Of a stretch of DNA of 64,000 nt, positions 51,626 to 59,621 are shown piece by piece. Every line of letters starts with the position of its first letter. Position 1 is the stretch's first letter. The stretch spans positions 62,001 through 126,000 of the forward strand of contig NZ_JACIBK010000003.1 of assembly GCF_014195325.1 (NCBI RefSeq). The letters are read 5' to 3'. Under the pieces are notes generated by a model. That model was given only the letters and a program-made list of their open reading frames with translations, was not told the DNA's origin and ran no database searches. This DNA comes from Rhizobium sp. BK650. GTDB taxonomy: Bacteria > Pseudomonadota > Alphaproteobacteria > Rhizobiales > Rhizobiaceae. Position numbers and translations under genes: made by a program.

Positions 51626-52306
51626 ATGGCGCAGCAGGCGGAAATTCCGTTAGCAGAAAGAAACGACCAAGAACTCGTGACACTGGCGCTGGCGCGGGAT
51701 CCTGCAGCTTTCCGCGCCATAATGCGCCGCTATAACCGGCGGCTGTTTCGCATCGCCCGCGGCATATTGCGCGACGATGCGATGGCCGAGGATGCGCTTC
51801 AGGAGGCCTATCTCAGGGCTTTCCGCCACCTTGCCAATTTCGAAGGCGCCAGCGCCTTTTCGACCTGGCTGACGCGCATCGTGATGAACGAGGCGCTCGG
51901 CAGGCTGCGCAAGGCAAATCGAACGCCCGAAGTATCCGTCGATACCGCGACGATAGAGAGCCGCGTCCTCGATTTCCCAACCGGTTCGCCCATCGACAAT
52001 CCCGAGACATCAATGGCGCAGCGACAGATACTGAAACTCGTGGAAGAAGCGACCGACAAGCTGCCGGAGGAGTTCCGCCTCGTCTTCATCGCCCGGGTGA
52101 TCGAGGAGATGAGCGTGGAGGAAACCGCCGAGCTTCTCGCTTTGAAGCCCGAAACGGTGCGCAGCCGCCTGCACCGGGCACGCGCGCTCCTGCGCCGCGA
52201 ACTCGACCAGCTGATCGGCCCGATCGCGCTCGACGCCTTTCCCTTCGCCGGCTGGAAATGCGACCGGCTGACGGAAAAGGTGATGGGCGAGCTAATGGGG
52301 CCGTGA
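51626..52306 (+). CDS. RNA polymerase ECF sigma factor
   Basis: 226 residues: region 2 (YNRRLFRIARGILRDDAMAEDALQEAYLRAFRHL, FSTWLTRIVMNEALGRLRK), then region 4 (LPEEFRLVFIARVIEEMSVEETAELL, LKPETVRSRLHRARALLRREL). A C-terminal extension of about 30 residues (GPIALDAFPFAGWKCDRLTEKVMGEL) includes a cysteine. There is no adjacent anti-sigma gene. It is probably autoregulated and activates the divergent DUF4142-cupredoxin operon. Confidence 0.93.
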   Translation: MAQQAEIPLAERNDQELVTLALARDPAAFRAIMRRYNRRLFRIARGILRDDAMAEDALQEAYLRAFRHLANFEGASAFSTWLTRIVMNEALGRLRKANRTPEVSVDTATIESRVLDFPTGSPIDNPETSMAQRQILKLVEEATDKLPEEFRLVFIARVIEEMSVEETAELLALKPETVRSRLHRARALLRRELDQLIGPIALDAFPFAGWKCDRLTEKVMGELMGP

Positions 52307-52311
52307 GGGGC

Positions 52312-52452
52312 TTACTTTGGTTCCGGCTGCTGGATGACTGGCGGCGGCGTCTTGCTCTTGGTGCCGCCACCGCCGTCGAACATTTTCACCACCAATATGC
52401 CGATGACCGATGCGATCATCAGCGCCACAATTATCATCATGAGCATTCGCAT
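52312..52452 (-). CDS. Small single-span membrane protein (46 aa)
   Basis: Reads MRMLMMIIVALMIASVIGIL, then VVKMFDGGGGTKSK and a Pro/Gln tail PPPVIQQPEPK. One transmembrane helix with a polar C-terminus. AGGATCGG is upstream of the ATG. It is convergent with the ECF gene, 5 bases from its stop. Confidence 0.5.
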   Translation of the reverse strand: MRMLMMIIVALMIASVIGILVVKMFDGGGGTKSKTPPPVIQQPEPK

Positions 52453-52603
52453 CGGCCGATCCGATCCTGATATCGTTGGCCGGATAACAGTTTAAGATGG
52501 AGTTCGTTCCTGCTTGGGGTGAGGGCGGACGAACCGCGCCAGGTGGCATGTGCCGGCATCGCTTGTAAGGTCGCCTTCCGAGACGACCCGGACGCCCTTT
52601 CCA

Positions 52604-52960
52604 TCATTCCTCGTTCCGGCCAAGTCTTGGGGAGACCGCCAGTCCGAGGAAGACCATCACGGCCCGATTGAACCGGACCATGTCCTCATCGTCGAGCCGT
52701 CCGAGCCGGTCGCCGACCGTGGATTTGGGGACAGTCGTGATCTTGTCTACCATCAGCCGTGAGGGAGAGCGCAGGCCATTTCGTCCGTTTGGCTCCACCG
52801 GGAGCCGGAACAGCGGTGCGTCGGTCGGGTCCGTGGTAAACGAGCAAATCGTGATCGAGTCCGTCGCGTCGAAGCTGTCGTCCTGAACGACTACGACGGG
52901 GCGTGGCTTGCCCGCGTAATCCTTGCCGCCCGCGACGGTCCAGATCTCTCCGCGCTTCAT
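52604..52960 (-). CDS. MazF/PemK-family toxin (endoribonuclease)
   Basis: 118 residues: MKRGEIWTVAGGKDYAGKPRPVVVVQDDSFD is the typical beta-barrel start with the catalytic-loop arginine, followed by SITICSFTTDPTDAPLFRLPVEP and LMVDKITTVPKSTVGDRLGRL. MazF-like toxins cut RNA when the antitoxin is lost. Its start overlaps the antitoxin stop by 4 bases. Confidence 0.93.
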   Translation of the reverse strand: MKRGEIWTVAGGKDYAGKPRPVVVVQDDSFDATDSITICSFTTDPTDAPLFRLPVEPNGRNGLRSPSRLMVDKITTVPKSTVGDRLGRLDDEDMVRFNRAVMVFLGLAVSPRLGRNEE

Positions 52961-53181
52961 TCGTCGTCCCAGTCGGAGACCGCATCGATGAACGCCTGGT
53001 CGGCATTGGCATGAGCGCTGGCGGCCACAGCCAGAGACTGACGATGCGCCTCCGACTTGAACGACGACGCACGCACATCCGGCACCCAGATCTGGATCGG
53101 ACGCAGGCCTTGCGACCGCAGGCGCTCGCGATGTTCGCGTACTTTCTCGCGCGAGGACTTCGGACCTGATGCTCCAGCCAT
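52957..53181 (-). CDS. MazE-like antitoxin (DUF3018 family)
   Basis: 74 residues: REKVREHRERLRSQGLRPIQIWVPD is the DNA-binding, antitoxin motif of DUF3018; the acidic C-terminus FIDAVSDWDDE would wrap the toxin. GGAGG precedes the ATG. It is upstream of and overlaps the toxin gene. A perfect palindrome 16 bases upstream is the likely operator. Confidence 0.9.
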   Translation of the reverse strand: MAGASGPKSSREKVREHRERLRSQGLRPIQIWVPDVRASSFKSEAHRQSLAVAASAHANADQAFIDAVSDWDDE

Positions 53182-53197
53182 AACGATCCTCCAAAAA

Positions 53198-53213
53198 AGG
53201 TTACATGTAACCT
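53198..53213. promoter_or_regulatory. Putative antitoxin operator (16-bp perfect palindrome)
   Basis: AGGTTACATGTAACCT reads the same on both strands and lies between the toxin-antitoxin start and its expected promoter, the usual place for autorepression by an antitoxin-toxin complex. Confidence 0.65.
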
Positions 53214-53341
53214 ACTATGAGATGGATGGTATTGCCAGCGCTTTCAAGGTAGGTATCCCTTCCCGCGAGCAGGAAAAGATGCCGTATCCGCACCCGAACT
53301 TTCTTCGATCCGCCGCGTTCCCGGATCAAAGGGAGGCCATC

Positions 53342-53545
53342 ATGTCCAGACGCAAATTCAAGAAGCTGACCCACCGGCTTTTCGATCGGTTCGACGATGT
53401 CCAGGCCCGGCTCGACGAGATCGAGGGCAAAGCGATGAAACTCCGGGCGAGCTGCGATGAGGATGCCGACGACGAGGGCATCGCGCATCCAGCCGTGCAG
53501 GTCCCGCAATGGCCGCGGCATGGGGCAGCACCAGCTGCGCTGTAA
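53342..53545 (+). CDS. Short hypothetical protein (67 aa)
   Basis: MSRRKFKKLTHRLFDRFDDVQARLDE, then a charged, partly disordered tail. GGGAGG lies 6 bases before the ATG. Charged and helical N-terminus; no family recognised. Convergent with a LysR gene. Confidence 0.5.
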   Translation: MSRRKFKKLTHRLFDRFDDVQARLDEIEGKAMKLRASCDEDADDEGIAHPAVQVPQWPRHGAAPAAL

Positions 53546-53552
53546 CGCCTCT

Positions 53553-54419
53553 TCAGGCATGCTCGCATCGGCCGGCAAACAGATCCGCATGGGCGGCAAA
53601 GAGCGCGCTCAGCCTGTCGATGACTGTTCGCACTTCCGGCCGCTGACGCTCATCCTCATGCACGGTGATCCAGATATCGTAGGTGAGACTGTCGATCACT
53701 GGCCCGGCGCGCACGAGACCGGGCTCGGCATCGCCCATGAAGCACGGCAGCAGTCCGCGGCCGGCGCCGCCGCGAATGAGATGGAGCAGCATTAGCGGCG
53801 TATTCGTCCAGCTGGTGATCCAATGGTCCGGCTGCTCGAAGGTCCATTTGTCGGCCGGGGTCGTTGCAATCTCGGTTCCGAGCGAAATCCAGTTGTGATT
53901 GGCGGCGCTGAATGTGGCGGCCTGATAGGCTGCGTGGGCAACGCAAACCGAACGGCGCGTGGCGAAATTGCCGCGCTCAGGCCGGCCGTGCATGATGGCG
54001 AGATGCGCCTCGCGGTAGGTGAGGTCCAGGCCGGTATCGAGCGCCTTGTAGCACATGCGGAACCGGTCCTCCGGCTGCCAGACGGCAGGCAGGTGGCCGG
54101 CGATGAACCATAACATCCAGGCATCCGCCCCGGTCGAAACGATCGGCAGGCTCAAGACGTCGCCGCGCCAGTCGGCGATCGTCTCCGCCGCCTCCTGCAT
54201 GACCTGAACGCGCTCGAGCAGCGTCTCGCCATCCTTGGCGAGCAGATAGCCGGTCGGGCCGCGCCGGAAGAGCGTGCGCCCCGTCGCCCGCTCCAGCGCC
54301 AGCATACGCCTGCCGATCGTCGGCGCGCTGAGGCCGGTGCGAGCCGCAGCTCCCGTCAGGCCGCCCGATGTCGCGACATGGAAGAAGAGCTGCAGGTCAT
54401 CCCAGCTTGCCTCTTTCAT
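53553..54419 (-). CDS. LysR family transcriptional regulator
   Basis: 288 residues. The winged helix-turn-helix starts at WDDLQLFFHVATSGGLTGAAARTGLSAPTIGRRMLALE, with FRRGPTGYLLAKDG as the wing. The remainder is the effector domain (LSLPIVSTGADAWML). TIGRR in the recognition helix is a variant of the usual S-x-SR. Upstream is a haloalkanoate dehalogenase-like gene on the same strand, separated by 250 bases. Confidence 0.88.
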   Translation of the reverse strand: MKEASWDDLQLFFHVATSGGLTGAAARTGLSAPTIGRRMLALERATGRTLFRRGPTGYLLAKDGETLLERVQVMQEAAETIADWRGDVLSLPIVSTGADAWMLWFIAGHLPAVWQPEDRFRMCYKALDTGLDLTYREAHLAIMHGRPERGNFATRRSVCVAHAAYQAATFSAANHNWISLGTEIATTPADKWTFEQPDHWITSWTNTPLMLLHLIRGGAGRGLLPCFMGDAEPGLVRAGPVIDSLTYDIWITVHEDERQRPEVRTVIDRLSALFAAHADLFAGRCEHA

Positions 54420-54505
54420 GGATGAAAACCCCCTTTTATCCGCGCGTCTACCTTTGCCGGCGGGTGCGCCTTAGGTCAGTTGCATCTGACATAGATGGAG
54501 GCAGG

Positions 54506-54742
54506 ATGATGCTTCTCAACTGGATCATGCTCTCAAACGAGCTTCACAGAATAAGCGGCAAGCGGAGGAAAGATCCGCTCGCCGACCCGCTCGATGCGCC
54601 TGAATGGGATGGGTTGCGCTGGGCCTTGCCGCTTCTGAGCCGGATGGCGCAGAGGCCCTATAAGGTCGATCAGGCGCCCGCGCCAAAGAAGCGGGTGAAA
54701 TGCGCGATGACGGCGTCAGGCGCTTCCTCGGGAATGAAGTGA
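54506..54742 (+). CDS. Possible small protein overlapping the dehalogenase 3' end
   Basis: 78 residues from ATG with GGAGG 5 bases upstream: MMLLNWIMLSNELHRISGKR, then PEWDGLRWALPLLSRMAQR. It overlaps the convergent hydrolase gene by 73 bases, and no family is recognised. The strong ribosome binding site is the main support. Confidence 0.3.
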   Translation: MMLLNWIMLSNELHRISGKRRKDPLADPLDAPEWDGLRWALPLLSRMAQRPYKVDQAPAPKKRVKCAMTASGASSGMK

Positions 54743-55557
54743 CCGCAAGGCAGGGCTTCGCCCTCCACCTTTTCCGCCCAGGCGCGCCAGGGCTCCAGTC
54801 CATCCGCGCCCTTCAGCGTGCCGCGTTCGCCCCAGAGCATCAGCAGCGGCATATCGAGTTTCCAGCCGCGGTCCTTCTCATCCAGTTCGCGGTCGATCGT
54901 CCAGCCGGCGCGGTAGTCCTCGGCCCAGGCATGGAGGCTCCTGGGATCGCCGGCGCAGGCGAGATAGTCCGCCAGGTTCTCCTCCGGAAAGGCAAAGCCG
55001 GGTGCGGATTGGTGGGCGAGAATGTAGCGGAGGAACCACTCGGGATCGGCCCCGACAAGCTTCTCCGTCAGCCCGTCCGGTTGGGCCAGCATCGACCAAT
55101 GCCAGGCAGAGACGGCCTCATTCGCCCCCATACGCGCCCACATGTCGGCGGTCGGAATCACATCGAGGCTCGCAAGCCGGGTGACGGCATCGGGATGGTC
55201 GAAGGCGAGGCGATAGGCGACGCGGGCACCGCGATCATGGCCGCCGATTGCAAAGCGCTCGAAGCCCAGAGCCCCCATAGTGGCGATCTGATCGCGAGCC
55301 ATGGCGCGCTTGGAATAGGTCTCGTGATCGCCACTGCCTTCAGGCTTGCCGCTGCGGCCATAGCCACGCAAGTCGGGAACGACAACGGTGAAATGCGCAG
55401 CGAGGGCGGGCGCGACACGCGACCAGCACATGCGGGTCTGCGGCCAACCATGCAGGAGGAGAAGCGGCGGGCCGCTGCCGGCGATGAGGGCATGGATCTC
55501 GACGCCGTCACCGGGCAGGCGGAGTTGCGTGAAGCCTTCGATGATGCCTGCGGACAT
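54670..55557 (-). CDS. Alpha/beta hydrolase resembling fluoroacetate/haloacetate dehalogenase
   Basis: 295 residues. Oxyanion motif LLLLHGWPQTRMCW, DLRGYGRSGKP, nucleophile elbow GGHDRGARVAYR with Asp108 instead of Ser, acid LDVIP (Asp132) and catalytic CGHFIPEEAPD (His273). Arg109 and Arg112 match the carboxylate-binding arginines of fluoroacetate dehalogenase, and AWHWSMLAQP (His153, Trp154) matches its halide-stabilising pair. The protein may hydrolyse a 2-haloacid and release the halide. GGGAGACG precedes the ATG at 55557. Confidence 0.8.
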   Translation of the reverse strand: MSAGIIEGFTQLRLPGDGVEIHALIAGSGPPLLLLHGWPQTRMCWSRVAPALAAHFTVVVPDLRGYGRSGKPEGSGDHETYSKRAMARDQIATMGALGFERFAIGGHDRGARVAYRLAFDHPDAVTRLASLDVIPTADMWARMGANEAVSAWHWSMLAQPDGLTEKLVGADPEWFLRYILAHQSAPGFAFPEENLADYLACAGDPRSLHAWAEDYRAGWTIDRELDEKDRGWKLDMPLLMLWGERGTLKGADGLEPWRAWAEKVEGEALPCGHFIPEEAPDAVIAHFTRFFGAGA

Positions 55558-55744
55558 GATGCGTCTCCCTTGGTTGCGGGGAGAACTCGCAAAGACAGGT
55601 TTGGTTCGAGGCACCACTTCTGCGGCTGGCGGATGGACCCCGCTTGAATCCTGCTACGTCAGCGCCACACCCGCTCCTGGAACAAACAGCATCCGGCGAC
55701 GTTCGATCCCTCGCGAACACATTCAATTCACGGAGGATTCTCAA

Positions 55745-55822
55745 ATGGGTCGCGGTATTCTTCTCTGGCTTCTGGGTATCCCGTTGCCGATCGTCATCCT
55801 GCTCGTTCTCTTCATGCGATAG
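55745..55822 (+). CDS. Tiny conserved membrane peptide (25 aa)
   Basis: MGRGILLWLLGIPLPIVILL ends in VLFMR; one hydrophobic helix with a Pro kink. Almost the same 25-26 residue peptide is recalled in many Proteobacteria. GGAGG lies 8 bases before the ATG. It is 9 bases upstream of the next membrane protein gene. Confidence 0.7.
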   Translation: MGRGILLWLLGIPLPIVILLVLFMR

Positions 55823-55831
55823 GAGGCTGCC

Positions 55832-56794
55832 ATGTCTCTTGCTGAAGACAGGTCCGTTGCCGAAGGCTCTGGCCTCGAAAGCGGGCGGACCGGCCTGATG
55901 CCGGTCGAGTCATCGAAATCGGCCATGGCCTGGGGGCCGATCATCGGAGGCGCCGTGGCAGCGACGGGCATCACGCTCATTCTCCTGCTGCTAGGCTCCG
56001 GCGTGGGGCTGACGATGGTGTCCCCCTGGTCGGGACAGAGCAACTCGGCCACAACCATCGGCGTCACCGCGGCAATCTGGCTGGTTGTCGTGCAGTGGCT
56101 GGCTTCCGCCCTCGGCGGATATCTGACCGGGCGTCTGAGGACGAAATGGGCGGCAATCCATACGGACGAGGTCTTCTTCCGCGATACCGCGCACGGCTTC
56201 CTCAGCTGGGCGCTCGCGACGGTCTTCGTCGCCGGCTTTCTGGCATCATCGCTGACCTCGCTTGCCGGCGCTGGGGCAAGTGCCGCCGGCCAGGCCGCGA
56301 TGGCCGCCGGTGTCGCCGGAGGCTCCGCCGCGGCGGCCTCGGCTTCGGATACGAATTCGACGGGGCCCGGCCTATCCACCGCCTATTTCACCGATGCGCT
56401 GCTGCGGCCGCAGAATATCGCCAATCGCGCCAACGAGGATAATGGCGCGGCCGCGGCCGAGATTTCCCGCATCCTGCTGCAAGGCGCCGTCAACGGCTCG
56501 GTGCCCGACGGCGACAAGACCTATATTGCCGGCATCGTCTCGGCCCGCACGGGGCTTTCGGAAGCCGATGCCCGCGCTAGGGTCGATACCGTGCTGAAGC
56601 AGATCGACGATGCCAAGACCGCAGCAAAAGCCGCCGCCGACAAGGCCCGCAAGGCGACTGCGACTTCGGCGCTGATCGGCTCGTTGTCGCTGCTCGTCGG
56701 CGCCTTCATCGCCGCTGCGGCTGCCGCTTTCGGCGGACATCAGCGCGATGAGGAGGAAGATCTGGTTGCGGTGAGCCGCGGGCCGCTGGTGTAA
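55832..56794 (+). CDS. Membrane protein of unknown function
   Basis: 320 residues with helices at about 36-62, 76-100, 128-158 and 285-305. WGPIIGGAVAATGITLILLLLGSGVGLTMV and WLVVVQWLASALGGYLTGRLRTKW are glycine-rich helix-packing segments; the region between contains a coiled-coil-like stretch (ADARARVDTVLKQIDDAKTAAKAAADKARKA-type pattern, about 250-280). Similar rhizobial proteins have no assigned role. It follows the 25-aa peptide gene and likely shares its transcript. Confidence 0.65.
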   Translation: MSLAEDRSVAEGSGLESGRTGLMPVESSKSAMAWGPIIGGAVAATGITLILLLLGSGVGLTMVSPWSGQSNSATTIGVTAAIWLVVVQWLASALGGYLTGRLRTKWAAIHTDEVFFRDTAHGFLSWALATVFVAGFLASSLTSLAGAGASAAGQAAMAAGVAGGSAAAASASDTNSTGPGLSTAYFTDALLRPQNIANRANEDNGAAAAEISRILLQGAVNGSVPDGDKTYIAGIVSARTGLSEADARARVDTVLKQIDDAKTAAKAAADKARKATATSALIGSLSLLVGAFIAAAAAAFGGHQRDEEEDLVAVSRGPLV

Positions 56795-56867
56795 ACAGAG
56801 GCGGGTAAGCCTCCTTTCGTACCGCGTGTCAGGCATGCGGTACGACAGCCTCGGGACATCTCTGGAA

Positions 56868-57845
56868 TTATCGCCGTTCGGCTGCCATGTATCTCAACCG
56901 GAACATCTGCGCGAAGAATGCCTCGTCGGGCAGGCGGCGCAAGAGGGCCGCGATCGCCGAGCAGGCCGCAACCGCGAAGAGCAGCCGGCCGGTCAGGACG
57001 CCGTGCAGATTGGCGCCGAGCGACATGACCACGATCGTATCCTCGATCACGCTGTGCGCGAAACCCATGAATACGCAGGAGAGAAAGATCTGACGCGGCG
57101 CCACCGCGCCCGATCGCGCCTCGCGGATCAGGAGGCCGGCGCCGTAGGAAATGCCGAGAAACAGGCCGATGGCCGTCAGATGCCCGGCCTCGCCGCTGAT
57201 GCCGGCAAGGCGCAGCACGGGCGAAAGGGCCTTCATCATCAATGCCATCAGGCCGGTCACCCTGAGGATTTCAAGGCCCCAGGAGAGGGTGACGAGGATG
57301 AGGAGCATCCAGACCATGGTTTCGGCAAGGCCCCAGGCGTAATCGGACCAGTCCGGCGTTGCGCTCATCGGCAACCAGACAGGAGCGACCGGGGCCGACA
57401 GCCAGCCCGTCGCTGCGAGAACATGGTGCAGGATGAAGGCGTAGAGCAGGCCGCCCGCAATGCGCAGCACCGTCGTCGCAATCATGCCCGGGCCGGCCTT
57501 CTGGATGATCTTCTGCTCGATCGGCAGGCCGTGGGCGAAGAGAATGAGAGCCGAGAAGACCGTGATATCCGCGATGCTGAGCGAGGAGATGGGAACGAGG
57601 GTGAAGACGAGCGGAATTGCGCCCCATATTCCGACCAGCATGCCCGTCAGCCAGGCGAGACCCAGTTCCGGCGGCAGCCCGACCAGGTTCATGACAGGAG
57701 CAAAGGCTGGCGCGACCGCTTTGACCACTCCCATTCTTGACAACAGCTCCGTCAGGATGGCGATGGGAACAGTAATGCGGACAAGCACCCAGTAGATGCC
57801 AAGTGTTTGTGCGGTATTGCGCTGGATGAAGGACAGGAACGGCAT
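56868..57845 (-). CDS. Nucleoside-recognition (GATE) domain membrane protein
   Basis: 325 residues with about eight to nine helices: LGIYWVLVRITVPIAILTELL, MLVGIWGAIPLVFTLVP, AHGLPIEQKIIQKAGPG, LFLGISYGAGLLIREARSG and FMGFAHSVIEDTIVVMSLGAN are typical of the GATE/nucleoside-recognition family (SpmA/YjiG-like). Substrate unknown. It is divergent from an Lrp/AsnC regulator with only 119 bases between, so that regulator probably controls it. Confidence 0.8.
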   Translation of the reverse strand: MPFLSFIQRNTAQTLGIYWVLVRITVPIAILTELLSRMGVVKAVAPAFAPVMNLVGLPPELGLAWLTGMLVGIWGAIPLVFTLVPISSLSIADITVFSALILFAHGLPIEQKIIQKAGPGMIATTVLRIAGGLLYAFILHHVLAATGWLSAPVAPVWLPMSATPDWSDYAWGLAETMVWMLLILVTLSWGLEILRVTGLMALMMKALSPVLRLAGISGEAGHLTAIGLFLGISYGAGLLIREARSGAVAPRQIFLSCVFMGFAHSVIEDTIVVMSLGANLHGVLTGRLLFAVAACSAIAALLRRLPDEAFFAQMFRLRYMAAERR

Positions 57846-57964
57846 TTGAGACCCCTTTTGCGATGTCTCAATCTGCTAGCTCTATCCGGTTCGAATTTGC
57901 GGTCAAAGATTGCATATGTTTGCAATTTTATTGCAAAGGCGCGTCTGGCCGATATGCTGCGAAA

Positions 57965-58417
57965 ATGGATCGTATCGACCGAAAACTCCTGAACCTGATG
58001 CAGCGCGATGCTTCGCGCACAAATGTCGACATGGCCGACGAGGTGGGTCTTGCGCCCTCCAGCTGCCTGCGCCGCGTGCAGCGGCTGCGCAAATCCGGCG
58101 TCATCGACCGCATCGTCGCGATCCTCAATCCGGCAAAGGCCGGACGTGGCATCAAGGCGCTGGTGACCGTAGAGCTGACGCTGCATGGGGAAGTGCATAT
58201 GCGCCGCTTTCTCGACATCGCCGTTGCCGAAGAGGCGGTCTCGCACGCCTATTCCGTGACAGGCGAAACCGATGTCGTCCTGATGCTGCGGCTGCGCGAC
58301 ATGGAGGAATTCGACGCGCTCAGCGAACGCCTTTTCCGCGACGAAAACAACGTCGCCCGCTTTTTCACGATGATCGTCATCCGGACGGCGAAAGAGGAGA
58401 CGGCCATCCGGCTTTGA
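57965..58417 (+). CDS. Lrp/AsnC family transcriptional regulator
   Basis: 150 residues: MDRIDRKLLNLMQRDASRTNVDMADEVGLAPSSCLRRVQRLRKSGVI is the winged helix-turn-helix, followed by the RAM domain (VTVELTLHGEVHMRRFL, HAYSVTGETDVVLMLRLRDMEEFD). It senses amino acids or related ligands as an octamer or larger assembly. Divergent from the GATE-domain transporter, whose expression it likely adjusts. Confidence 0.92.
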   Translation: MDRIDRKLLNLMQRDASRTNVDMADEVGLAPSSCLRRVQRLRKSGVIDRIVAILNPAKAGRGIKALVTVELTLHGEVHMRRFLDIAVAEEAVSHAYSVTGETDVVLMLRLRDMEEFDALSERLFRDENNVARFFTMIVIRTAKEETAIRL

Positions 58418-58457
58418 TGGGGGTGGCGGGGGTTGAATGGTTTTGGCCAGAAGATTG

Positions 58458-58600
58458 ACCCCGCCCCAACCCCTCCCCACAAGGGGGAGGGGCTAACCCG
58501 GAGCACCGCCTCGCACCTCCCGCAACGCTGAATGTGAGGAAGCAGAGTGCGGCAAGTTAAGCCCCTCCCACCTGTGGGGAGGGGTTGGGGAGGGGTCTTT
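58458..58600. repeat. GC-rich palindromic intergenic repeat, copy 3 of 3
   Basis: Starts CCCCGCCCCAACCCCTCCCC and ends GGGGAGGGGTTGGGGAGGGG; two hairpins with a variable centre, as at 2439 and 6814. Downstream, 58601-58808 holds on the minus strand a stop-ended stretch reading HHLKAARASLATLTLVAAG then LMSYDLMPVSP, which could be the end of a lost gene. Confidence 0.75.
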
Positions 58601-58808
58601 GCCGGTTGAACAACGCAGCTACTTCCGCTGAATCAGCAGCCCCAGCGGCATCAGGGGCTGACCGGCATCAGGTCGTAGCTCATCAGGCCGGCGGCCACGA
58701 GCGTCAGGGTGGCGAGCGAGGCGCGGGCGGCCTTGAGGTGATGAGCCCCTTGCAAAATCAAGGTCCTGCACACAGTTGATGAAGTCAGCGAGCCTGGATG
58801 GGAGAAGA

Positions 58809-59504
58809 ATGCAGCGTATCAAGACCTGGCTGAACCAGTATGAGCCGATGACGCTCATCACTTTCGCCTGCCTTGCCGGCGGCCTCTTCCTGCTGCAGCA
58901 GCTGACGAGCGAGGTGCTGGAGGGAGAGACGCTGGGCTTCGACCGGACGATCCTGCTTTGGTTGCGCCAGCCCGGCGACCTCGGCCAGCCAATCGGCCCG
59001 CACTGGCTTGCTCATGCGATGGGCGACATTACCAGCCTTGGCGGCATCACGGTGCTGTCGATCCTGACGCTGCTCGCCACCATCTATCTGCTGCTCGACC
59101 GCAGGACGGCTATCGCCGTCTTCCTGTTCGTCTCGGTTCTCAGCGGCTGGCTGGCGAGTACGGGGCTGAAGATTCTCATTGCCCGCGCCAGGCCGGATAT
59201 CGTTCCGCATCTCGTCGACGTCAACGATTTCAGCTTTCCGAGCGGCCATGCGATGGTCTCGGCCGTCACCTATCTCACGCTCGGGACGCTGCTGGCGCGC
59301 ACGCAGCGCTATCGGGCGACCCGCATTTTCGTCATGGGCGCCGGCATCTTCCTCGCCGTCATCATCGGCCTCAGCCGCGTCTATCTCGGCGTGCATTATC
59401 CGACCGACGTGCTGGCCGGGTGGGTCGCCGGATCACTCTGGGCGCTGCTGTGCTGGGTCGTCTCGAAGCGCTTCATTGTGCGCGCGGATGGGGAGGGGCT
59501 GTGA
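58809..59504 (+). CDS. PAP2-family phosphatase
   Basis: 231 residues with about six helices. C1 KILIARARP, C2 FSFPSGHAM and C3 SRVYLGVHYPTDV are complete, so the enzyme should be active on a phospholipid, lipid A or undecaprenyl diphosphate. GGGAGAAG supports the ATG at 58809. This contrasts with the altered PAP2 protein at 48.5 kb. Confidence 0.92.
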   Translation: MQRIKTWLNQYEPMTLITFACLAGGLFLLQQLTSEVLEGETLGFDRTILLWLRQPGDLGQPIGPHWLAHAMGDITSLGGITVLSILTLLATIYLLLDRRTAIAVFLFVSVLSGWLASTGLKILIARARPDIVPHLVDVNDFSFPSGHAMVSAVTYLTLGTLLARTQRYRATRIFVMGAGIFLAVIIGLSRVYLGVHYPTDVLAGWVAGSLWALLCWVVSKRFIVRADGEGL

Positions 59505-59621
59505 GGGGGACGGGACGTCTGGCTTGCGCGGTGCGTGAGTTTCTGTCGAAGCCTGTCGCCCCCTTGCGTGCGGCCCGAACGCATCTATTGTCGACGAATG
59601 CCGGGCGGTTGGGAGTCTATA

